From assembly GCA_043746555.1 (NCBI GenBank), contig JAYTQU010000381.1, positions 1-9,144 on the forward strand: a stretch of DNA of 9,144 bases, read 5' to 3'. Source of the DNA: CAZQYC01 sp043746555. GTDB taxonomy: Bacteria > Pseudomonadota > Gammaproteobacteria > Steroidobacterales > Steroidobacteraceae. This document shows positions 1-5,250 of the stretch, piece after piece (within the stretch, counting starts at the first letter, position 1; every line of letters begins with the position of its first letter). Position numbers and translations under genes: made by a program. Below the pieces are notes generated by a model, which had not been told where the DNA came from, did no database searches, and saw only the letters and a program-made list of their open reading frames with translations.

Positions 1-876
1 GATCGAGACGAACGCGCGAACCGCTTAAAGAAAGCGGTGCTTATCAGTCCCGAGTTTCAAGAGCTGTGGAATCGAATCAAGCCAAAGACGACGTATCGTG
101 TCGAATTTGAAACCGAAAAGTTGGTTAACACGGCGGTCGATGCAATCAAGCGAATGGAGAAGATTCCAAAGCCTATTGTTCGCGTAACGACTGGCCAGCT
201 AGGCGTATCGCAAGGCGGGGTCACCACAACTGGCTTAAGTTCCGCTGGCGAGCAGATCGAATACGGCACTCGACCCATCCCTGACTTATTGGCCTATTTG
301 CAAAATGAAACGGAGCTAACTCGCTCGACGCTAGTTCGGATTTTAAAATCATCAGGAAGGTTGTCAGAGTTCTTCAACAACCCGCAGCGCTTTCTCGATT
401 CCACGGCGAATGTCTTAAAGCACGAGCTGCACCGATTGTTGGTAGACGGGATCAAATACGAGAAGATACAGGGACAGGGTGAGCAAGCAGCGTGGGAGAT
501 GTTGCTATTTAAAGACGATGAACTCGTCAACTACTTAACGGCCTTGCAGGTCAATCATTCGGTTTACGAATATGTCGAGTACGATTCTGAAATCGAGCGT
601 GAGTTTGCAAAAAAGCTCGATAGTCGAGACGACATCAAACTGTTCGTCAAGCTACCGCGACGGTTCTTTGTCGATACGCCAGTCGGCAAATACAATCCAG
701 ACTGGGCGATCGTCAAACATGATGATAGGACTTTGTATCTTGTGCGCGAAACTAAAAGCAATCGCGACTTCCTGAAGCTTCGGACGAGCGAAGCCGATAA
801 GGTTCGATGTGGAGAGAGGCATTTTGAAGCATTGGGTGTTCCGTTTGCCGTCGCCGTTTCGGCCGATGAAGTGTAG
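1..876 (+). CDS. Type III restriction endonuclease Res subunit, C-terminal part (5' end outside window)
   Basis: This is the C-terminal 291 residues of a type III restriction enzyme Res subunit, the ATP-dependent translocating and cleaving partner of a Mod methyltransferase. The frame is open to base 1 with no stop, so the GTG at 37 is internal and the gene begins upstream. The stretch around SPEFQELWNRIKPKTTYRV is typical of the region after the helicase domains. The nuclease domain near the end shows YNPDW (Asp at bases 700-702) followed by LVRETKS (Glu 748-750, Lys 754-756). This is a PD-(D/E)xK site, preceded by the family-typical VKLPRRFFVDTP. The stop is TAG at 874. Family members are about 900-1000 residues, so roughly two thirds, including the DEAD-like ATPase, are not visible. 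The visible part has no frameshift and an intact active site, so the enzyme is probably functional. Its codons look richer in A+T than those of the housekeeping genes further right, consistent with an acquired defence module. A mod gene would be expected upstream. Confidence 0.9.
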   Translation, partial: DRDERANRLKKAVLISPEFQELWNRIKPKTTYRVEFETEKLVNTAVDAIKRMEKIPKPIVRVTTGQLGVSQGGVTTTGLSSAGEQIEYGTRPIPDLLAYLQNETELTRSTLVRILKSSGRLSEFFNNPQRFLDSTANVLKHELHRLLVDGIKYEKIQGQGEQAAWEMLLFKDDELVNYLTALQVNHSVYEYVEYDSEIEREFAKKLDSRDDIKLFVKLPRRFFVDTPVGKYNPDWAIVKHDDRTLYLVRETKSNRDFLKLRTSEADKVRCGERHFEALGVPFAVAVSADEV

Positions 877-972
877 GATCGTCGCATCCTCCTGATGGAA
901 CGCATTGCTCGGCTTCCTTAGTAACTATCAAGCGGCCTGGCGGATGACGGAAGTGTAGCGACGAGTAGCCTT

Positions 973-1416
973 TTACTGATTATTTTTCGTTGCATCGGCG
1001 AGCAACTCGCGCAATTCCGCGAGTCTTGACGCCACCTGTTTTTTCTCGTCTTCGTTAAGCGCCTTGTATCCACGGCCGAATGGCCAGCCATAACCCCATC
1101 GATACGACGTTAACAAGAATGGACTGCCGCCGGCGCGCACGCCTTTAAGCATGAGTTTCGCGATATCGGGTTCGCCTGCTTTCGCGACACACTGTTCCAA
1201 TGCGAGATCGGCGCTCAGACGTTCGTGTTGTGTTCCGCCCCGCCAGTAAGCAAGATCGTGGCGCACGCAACAGTTGAGCCACAGCGATGGGTCTTTCGGC
1301 GTGCCGTCCGGAAACGCACTGCAACCGTCCGAAGTGAACGGCAGGAGATCGGCGGCGAACAGAGGCTGTGGCAGACTCAACAAAAATCCGAATACGCAAA
1401 ACATGATCGTGCGCAT
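973..1416 (-). CDS. Exported phospholipase A2-like protein (CCxxHD motif)
   Basis: Small secreted protein of 147 residues. Residues 1-21 form a signal peptide: Arg2, a hydrophobic core, and a likely cleavage after LFA (LFA|ADLL). The mature part carries SDGCSAFPDG at 29-38, then CCVRHDLAYW at 49-58 and SADLALEQC at 68-76. The CCxxHD motif, with a second Asp next to a Cys one helix later, copies the phospholipase A2 core. There His activates water, a second Asp supports it, and paired cysteines form disulfides. His53 and Asp54/Asp70 are the catalytic candidates. Lipid hydrolysis in the periplasm or outside the cell is inferred; the substrate is unknown. The ATG at 1416 was chosen because AGGA lies 5 nt upstream. 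A GTG at 1428 would add four residues and has no such site. It converges with the res gene and lies 22 nt downstream of the acetyltransferase on the same strand, so the two may be cotranscribed. It may be an uncharacterised family with only the fold in common with true PLA2. Confidence 0.72.
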   Translation of the reverse strand: MRTIMFCVFGFLLSLPQPLFAADLLPFTSDGCSAFPDGTPKDPSLWLNCCVRHDLAYWRGGTQHERLSADLALEQCVAKAGEPDIAKLMLKGVRAGGSPFLLTSYRWGYGWPFGRGYKALNEDEKKQVASRLAELRELLADATKNNQ

Positions 1417-1425
1417 GTCATTCCT
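1417..1425 (-). promoter_or_regulatory. Ribosome binding site choosing the start of the PLA2-like gene
   Basis: On the minus strand AGGA (1425-1422) sits 5 nt before the ATG at 1416. This makes the ATG a better start than the in-frame GTG at 1428, which would place the Shine-Dalgarno inside the coding region. The resulting N-terminus is also a shorter, more typical signal peptide. Confidence 0.6.
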
Positions 1426-1438
1426 CACACATCAGACT

Positions 1439-1954
1439 TCAAACCAGCCGCGAGTAAGCGAGTACGAGAATTTCCGGATCGACGGCCGAGCGTTTGAATG
1501 GCCGGTCGAGCGTGAAGCCCAGTTTATCGAGAAGTTTGAGCGAGGCCAGGTTGGCGGGTTGAACAATTGCCGAGATGCGTTTCATCTTGAGCACTTCGCG
1601 GGCGAACTTAAGGACAGCAGCGGCTGCTTCGAACACCATTCCAGTGTTTCGATATTGCGGTAGCGCGGCAAATCCAAGATCGGGGTCGGGCAAGTAATCT
1701 CGCTGCACCAATCCGCACAGACCCATCGATGCGCCGTTCTGTTTTGACTCCATTAGCAACAAACCATAACCGTAATTCTCATAGCTGCGCATGGGGCCGT
1801 TGGCAATATAGTTGCGCGCGTCTTGCAAAGTCCGTACGCGACGGTCGCCGATGTAGCGCAAAAAGCCTGGATCGTTAAGTAGTTCGACGATAAATGCCGC
1901 ATCCGATTCACGTAGTCGTCGCAGTTGGATACGCGGCGTCTCGATGGTAGTCAT
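1439..1954 (-). CDS. GNAT family N-acetyltransferase (RimJ/RimL-like)
   Basis: Acetyl-CoA-dependent N-acetyltransferase of the Acetyltransf_3 (RimJ/RimL) type, 171 residues from the chosen start. The N-terminus MTTIETPRIQLRRLRESDA is the family's usual opening strand (T-x-R-[IL]-x-L-R). The acetyl-CoA site lies around YRNTGMVFEAAAAVL (residues about 101-115), in the position of the usual G-x-G-x-A-type loop plus EA helix. The C-terminal signature VQPANLASLKLLDKLGFTLD follows at about 131-150, with the conserved Asn-x-x-Ser and LGF. Length fits the family. Relatives acetylate ribosomal protein N-termini, antibiotics or small amines, and the substrate cannot be read from the sequence. An in-frame GTG at 1987 would add 11 residues that look unlike the family. 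Neither start has a strong Shine-Dalgarno, so the ATG at 1954 rests on the family N-terminus. The gene is divergent from the SET-domain gene. Confidence 0.85.
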   Translation of the reverse strand: MTTIETPRIQLRRLRESDAAFIVELLNDPGFLRYIGDRRVRTLQDARNYIANGPMRSYENYGYGLLLMESKQNGASMGLCGLVQRDYLPDPDLGFAALPQYRNTGMVFEAAAAVLKFAREVLKMKRISAIVQPANLASLKLLDKLGFTLDRPFKRSAVDPEILVLAYSRLV

Positions 1955-2068
1955 GGTATCCGTTGCGATATCCACTGCGTCTTTCACGCCGTTGCATCTT
2001 CAGCATGAATTGGCATTGAGATTCTTGGCCATGGAACGCTCCAAAGAAGACTGGCAGTGCAGTTGCAG

Positions 2069-2097
2069 GATGTAGACCAACAACAGATGTAAGTCAA
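2069..2097 (-). promoter_or_regulatory. Possible sigma-70 promoter for the acetyltransferase gene
   Basis: Read on the minus strand, TTGACT (2097-2092) is followed after 17 nt by TACATC (2074-2069). The -35 matches five of six consensus bases, but the -10 only three. It points at the acetyltransferase, with a leader of roughly 100 nt to the ATG at 1954. It is offered because the spacing is exact, not because the -10 is good. Confidence 0.3.
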
Positions 2098-2169
2098 GTA
2101 AGTGTAGAGCTAGTCGCCCAGGGCCAATTCATTAATGTCGCTTGTCGGCTCGATATTCTGTTGACGAAA

Positions 2170-2198
2170 TTGACGGCGGTAAAATTCAGCCGTATACA
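2170..2198 (+). promoter_or_regulatory. Probable sigma-70 promoter for the SET-domain gene
   Basis: TTGACG (2170-2175) is followed by an exact 17-nt spacer and TATACA (2193-2198). That is five of six matches at -35 and four of six at -10. Transcription would start near 2205, about 30 nt before the ATG at 2234, leaving room for the GGAG at 2221-2224. A second TTGACG lies at 2161-2166 but has no partner -10 at normal spacing. It is divergent from the proposed acetyltransferase promoter; the 246 bases between the longest forms of the two genes hold nothing else recognisable. Confidence 0.5.
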
Positions 2199-2233
2199 TG
2201 CACGCTAACTTTGGTCGCTGGGAGTTTTGAAGT

Positions 2234-2722
2234 ATGTCGGTGCGCGAGTGCGAGCTCGGTCATGGGTTGTTTGCCGATCGGTCTTATCAAGCTGGAGAAG
2301 AAATACTGCGATTCGAGGGGCGAACGGTGTCGGCGGAGGCGGTGGCGTCGATGGGCGACGAGCAGTGTTACATGATTCAGATCGGGCGCGACTTGTATTT
2401 GGAGCCGCGGGCACCGGGTCGCTACACCAATCACAGTTGCGCGCCCAACGCGGCAATCAAAGACGACTATCGACTGGTAGCGCTATCTGCCATCGCGCCC
2501 AATGAGCAAATCTGTTTCGATTATTCCACCACGATGAGCGAGAACAATTGGACGATGCCTTGCCGCTGCGGCGCAGTGAATTGTCGCGGCGTGATTCGCG
2601 ACTTCGGCGAATTGCCGACCGACTTACAACGGCACTACATGGATTTGAGTGTCGTGCAGAGCTTTATCGTGCGTGAGGCGCAATTGAATCATTCCAGTTC
2701 GAACGAGCGACAGGCCGGTTAG
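2234..2722 (+). CDS. SET domain protein-lysine methyltransferase with post-SET motif
   Basis: A compact SET-domain methyltransferase of 162 residues, transferring methyl groups from S-adenosylmethionine to lysine side chains. The opening segment ECELGHGLFADRSYQAGEEI (5-24) is the SET-N strand with the cofactor-contacting G-x-G/F region. RYTNHSCAPNA at 63-73 is the NHSC-x-PN signature, and ICFDY at 93-97 supplies the catalytic-site Tyr97. The post-SET motif CRCGAVNC supplies Cys110, Cys112 and Cys117, which with Cys69 can bind one zinc. All core elements are present. GGAG at 2221-2224 precedes the ATG by 9 nt. Such stand-alone SET proteins are widespread in bacteria and their targets mostly unknown. 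The next gene on the same strand, 114 bases away, is an adenylate kinase with a lysine-rich tail, a conceivable target, though nothing in the sequence proves this. The final 25 or so residues are polar and probably disordered. Confidence 0.9.
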   Translation: MSVRECELGHGLFADRSYQAGEEILRFEGRTVSAEAVASMGDEQCYMIQIGRDLYLEPRAPGRYTNHSCAPNAAIKDDYRLVALSAIAPNEQICFDYSTTMSENNWTMPCRCGAVNCRGVIRDFGELPTDLQRHYMDLSVVQSFIVREAQLNHSSSNERQAG

Positions 2723-2823
2723 AACCGCCGTTCACTGCCGCTAACCGGGCGAAATGGCCGTTGTGCTTCCTTCCAGTACGGTCGAGACGTTACACTCCTC
2801 CTTCTAATTAAGCGCCGATTCTC

Positions 2824-2830
2824 AGAGGGG
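2824..2830 (+). promoter_or_regulatory. Shine-Dalgarno of adk
   Basis: AGAGGGG ends 6 nt before the ATG at 2837 and 9 nt before a second in-frame ATG at 2840. Either codon could be used, and the difference is a single Met ahead of MRIVLLGAPGSGKGT, which is the usual adenylate kinase N-terminus. Confidence 0.55.
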
Positions 2831-2836
2831 TTTCAC

Positions 2837-3796
2837 ATGATGCGTATTGTTTTGCTCGGCGCGCCGGGCTCGGGTAAGGGCACGCAGGCGCAGCGTTTGC
2901 AAGCAAAATACGGCGTGCCGCAGGTGTCGTCCGGCGATTTACTGCGCGACGCCGTTGCGCGCGGAACTGAACTCGGTCTCTTGGCCAAGGCCGCGATGGA
3001 AGCGGGACAATTGGTTTCGGATAAGATCGTGCTCGGTCTGATTCGCGAGCGTCTCAGTCGTCCCGATGCCGCGCAGGGATTTATTCTCGACGGATTTCCG
3101 CGTAACGCGGAACAGGCTGGCGCACTGAATAGCTTGCTCACGGAAATCAATCAACCTATCGATGCCGTTTTATTGCTCGACGTGCGCAAGCAGACGTTGA
3201 TTAGTCGCTTGGCCGGTCGTCGCGTATGTCCGAAGTGCGGCAAGGTATTCAATATCGCATCGCTGCCGACCGGGACGCCAGTGTGCGATCTTTGCCCAGA
3301 TCATCCCGAGTTGTTGCAACGACCCGACGACAAAGCAGAAGTCATCACTAAGCGCCTTGAGGTCTACGAGACGCAGACGCGACCTTTGATCGAACACTAT
3401 TCGCGTTTGGGGTTGCTCACCACTGTGGCCGGCGAGGGCGAATTCGAAGACGTGTTCGCACGGATGGAAACCGCCGCGCTAGGTGGCACGCCGGCCGGGA
3501 TGAGCAAGGGAAAAAAGAGTGCGGGGAAGAAATCGCCAGCGGCGAGTGCTAAGCCTTCGGCGATCAAGAAAGCGCCGCCGGTAATCGCAAAGAATCCAGC
3601 CGTCGCCAAGCAGCCGGCTTCGTCGACGAAAAAGTCTGGAAAAGAGGCGGCGAATAAAGCGAACTCGACCGCAAAGAAATCGGGCGCGAAAAACCAACCG
3701 GCGAAGAAATCGACTAAGAAGTTAGCGAAAAATCCAACAAAGAAACCGGTTAAAAAATCGGCAAAGAAGCATCCATCCAAAAAGAAGTCGCGATAA
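2837..3796 (+). CDS. adk: Adenylate kinase with lysine-rich histone H1-like C-terminal tail
   Basis: Residues 1 to about 217 are a complete long-form adenylate kinase, which interconverts ATP + AMP and two ADP in the cytoplasm. Visible are the P-loop GAPGSGKGT (8-16), the AMP-site SSGDLLRDAV (31-40), DGFPRN (85-90) and RPDD (162-165). The lid carries CPKC (131-134) and CDLC (150-153), a Cys4 zinc-type lid, whereas the E. coli enzyme has no such cysteines. From about residue 221 to the end (319) the protein becomes a low-complexity tail: I count 31 Lys, 1 Arg and 1 Glu in 99 residues, the rest mainly Ala, Ser and Pro in KK-S/P-AK units. The tail is in frame with no stop between the parts, so it is a true extension. 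A standard enzyme is about 185-220 residues. The tail resembles histone H1 or AlgP-like DNA-binding tails; nucleic-acid or polyphosphate binding is inferred. The gene converges with rnd, 15 nt apart. Confidence 0.95.
   Translation: MMRIVLLGAPGSGKGTQAQRLQAKYGVPQVSSGDLLRDAVARGTELGLLAKAAMEAGQLVSDKIVLGLIRERLSRPDAAQGFILDGFPRNAEQAGALNSLLTEINQPIDAVLLLDVRKQTLISRLAGRRVCPKCGKVFNIASLPTGTPVCDLCPDHPELLQRPDDKAEVITKRLEVYETQTRPLIEHYSRLGLLTTVAGEGEFEDVFARMETAALGGTPAGMSKGKKSAGKKSPAASAKPSAIKKAPPVIAKNPAVAKQPASSTKKSGKEAANKANSTAKKSGAKNQPAKKSTKKLAKNPTKKPVKKSAKKHPSKKKSR
3502..3793 (+). repeat. Lysine-rich KKS/PAK repeat region of the adk tail
   Basis: Part of adk encoding the basic tail (about residues 223-319). It consists of irregular short units such as KKS, PAKKS, AKK and TKK. 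The underlying DNA reuses closely similar words: GAAGAAATCG occurs at about 3526-3535 and 3703-3712, and GCAAAGAAATCG at 3671-3682. The repeats are degenerate, with mixed AAA and AAG codons. Selection on amino-acid composition is therefore more likely than recent slippage, although length variation between strains would be expected. Confidence 0.75.
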
Positions 3797-3803
3797 CTTA
3801 ACC

Positions 3804-3828
3804 TGCCTGGTTTATAACCTTCCAGGTA
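3804..3828. terminator. Weak stem-loop between convergent adk and rnd
   Basis: CCTGG (3806-3810) can pair with CCAGG (3822-3826), extended by a G-U and a T-A pair to a 7-bp stem around an 11-nt loop. A smaller GGTT/AACC hairpin (3809-3819) overlaps it. There is no run of T on either side, so intrinsic termination is doubtful. Its position just after the adk stop and over the rnd stop is the main argument. Confidence 0.25.
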
Positions 3829-5122
3829 TCGTCGATCTCAGTTCTTCGCGCGAGCCTTCATCACTCGGTTCGGAATTCGGCGCCGGATGCTCCGCGTTAT
3901 AGGGGAAGAATCGGCGTCGAACCGCTTCAAGACGTTCTGCCGTTTGTTGTTGCGATAGCAGCCGTTTCGCGGCCCGCTGGCGTTCCTCGGCGGCGACAGC
4001 CAATAAGCGCTCGCCGAAACTTGCGAGCCGCCAGCCGCGGGCAAACGGGCCCAGCACATCGTTGTAGACCAGTGCTTCGATATCGCGGCGCGTCGCCAAG
4101 TGCTCCGGGCTAATGTGGAGATGGGCGCTTTGTTTGCGCACGAACTCCATCAATGTGCGTACAGCCTTTTGTTGACCGGGACTAGGACGAAACGAACTTG
4201 CGGGCTTTTCGTTGCCTGCTTGCGCTTTGGAATCGGCGAGCAGTTTGAGCAGCTCGTCGCCGCGCTTTTCCACGGTACCGCGTGGCAGGCCCTTGATCGC
4301 CGCCAAGTCTTCAAGCGTGCCGGGCAGACGTTCGGCGAGTTGACGGAGTGTGTCGTCCGCCAATATCCAGCTGCGCGGCCGATCCTTGTGCATTGCGCGT
4401 CGCTCGCGCCACTGAGCGAGCGCTTTCGCGGCGGCGCGTTGATCGGGCTGTAAATACTCCAGTCCGCGCAATCGCTGCCATGCTTCGGTGGGTTCGGTTG
4501 AATACAAAGTGGGATCTTCCAGCCGTTGGGCGTCTTCTTCGAGCCAACCCCAGCGCAACGTGTTTCCGAGGGCGCTTTTTAAGTCGTGATATAGCTCGAC
4601 TAAGTAAGTGACGTCAGCCGACGCGTAGGTCATTTGTTCTTCGCTCAGCGGACGGCGCGACCAGTCGGTGCGCGACTGTCCCTTATCCAAGGTATGTCCA
4701 AGACGACGCTGTACCAGATCGGCATAGCCGATATTGGCGGGCATATCGAGATACGCCGCCGCGACTTGGGTGTCGAAGAAGGGTCCCGCGATCGGTGACA
4801 GTACCGCATTTTGAGCGTTCCCTTGCGCAACGCCATTCGCTAACGCCAACACTTCTAAATCTTGATGAGCCGCGTGCAGAATCTTGAGTCGCGATCGGTC
4901 GTTCAAAAAATCCATGAGCGGCGCTAATGTCGGCAGCGCGAGCACATCGATCAGAGCGCAGTAATCGTCGTTTGCGATTTGCAGCAAGCAGAATTTAGGA
5001 TAGTAAGTGCGCTCGCGAAGAAACTCCGTGTCGATTGCGACGAACGGACTCTGCGCCAATTGCGCGAGCGCGATATCGAGTTCTGCGAGCGTCTGAACGT
5101 AGCTGGGGGTCGATGTGTACAA
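3812..5122 (-). CDS. rnd: Ribonuclease D
   Basis: 3'-to-5' exoribonuclease that trims the 3' ends of tRNA precursors and other small RNAs in the cytoplasm; 436 residues. The DEDDy active site is complete: IDTEF gives Asp31 and Glu33, HAAHQDLEVL gives Asp88, and YASAD gives Tyr166 and Asp170. The RTYYPKFCLLQIA and DKGQSRTDW stretches are hallmark RNase D sequences. An HRDC domain follows at about 213-295 (QRAAAKALAQWRERRA to IKGLPRGTVEKRGDELL), and a second helical C-terminal region at about 315-400. E. coli RNase D is about 375 residues, so this protein is longer, ending in a polar Glu/Arg/Pro-rich tail. The start is TTG at 5122. An in-frame TAG lies just upstream and no ATG or GTG occurs before the first catalytic motif, so TTG is the only reasonable choice. 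E. coli rnd is also known to start at UUG. No clear Shine-Dalgarno was seen. It is divergent from mpl. Confidence 0.95.
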   Translation of the reverse strand: MYTSTPSYVQTLAELDIALAQLAQSPFVAIDTEFLRERTYYPKFCLLQIANDDYCALIDVLALPTLAPLMDFLNDRSRLKILHAAHQDLEVLALANGVAQGNAQNAVLSPIAGPFFDTQVAAAYLDMPANIGYADLVQRRLGHTLDKGQSRTDWSRRPLSEEQMTYASADVTYLVELYHDLKSALGNTLRWGWLEEDAQRLEDPTLYSTEPTEAWQRLRGLEYLQPDQRAAAKALAQWRERRAMHKDRPRSWILADDTLRQLAERLPGTLEDLAAIKGLPRGTVEKRGDELLKLLADSKAQAGNEKPASSFRPSPGQQKAVRTLMEFVRKQSAHLHISPEHLATRRDIEALVYNDVLGPFARGWRLASFGERLLAVAAEERQRAAKRLLSQQQTAERLEAVRRRFFPYNAEHPAPNSEPSDEGSREELRSTIPGRL

Positions 5123-5181
5123 TTGCGTGCGTCGCTAGAGGTGCGTGGTAAGTTTGCGCTGTGTGCGAGAGATTGACGGTT

Positions 5182-5187
5182 ATTATA
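5182..5187 (-). promoter_or_regulatory. Candidate -10 element for rnd
   Basis: On the minus strand a perfect TATAAT occupies 5187-5182, giving a leader of about 50 nt to the TTG at 5122. The sequence 16-18 nt upstream (around 5205-5210, TCGCAA/GTCGCA) is a poor -35, so activity might need an activator or rest on the -10 alone. The same bases read TATTAT (5181-5186) on the plus strand and could serve mpl, but no matching -35 was found there either. Confidence 0.4.
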
Positions 5188-5250
5188 GAGACAAACAACT
5201 TACTTGCGACATTGTCCTAACGGCCAGGTCGCCCTTCGCCAATCGGTCCT

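Noticed and set aside
877..972. Possible terminator or small gene between res and the PLA2-like gene
   Set aside because: No good inverted repeat followed by a T run and no small frame with a ribosome site was found in these 96 bases.
1274..1663. Plus-strand open frame of 129 residues across the PLA2-like and acetyltransferase genes
   Set aside because: It overlaps two supported minus-strand genes and has no domain pattern; a shadow frame.
2723..2836. Possible adk promoter (TACACT at 2791-2796, TAATTA at 2806-2811)
   Set aside because: No acceptable -35 sits 16-18 bases upstream of either candidate, so a promoter could not be supported although one probably exists.
3397..3780. Minus-strand open frame of 127 residues rich in Phe that looks like a membrane protein
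   Set aside because: It is the antisense of the Lys-rich adk tail: AAG/AAA codons read backwards give CTT/TTT-type codons and runs of Phe. No Shine-Dalgarno and no family resemblance.
3497..3796. The adk tail as a frameshift artefact reading into non-coding DNA
   Set aside because: The composition is strongly biased to Lys/Ala/Ser/Pro over about 98 codons with mixed synonymous codons and ends at a normal TAA just before rnd, which fits a real low-complexity tail.
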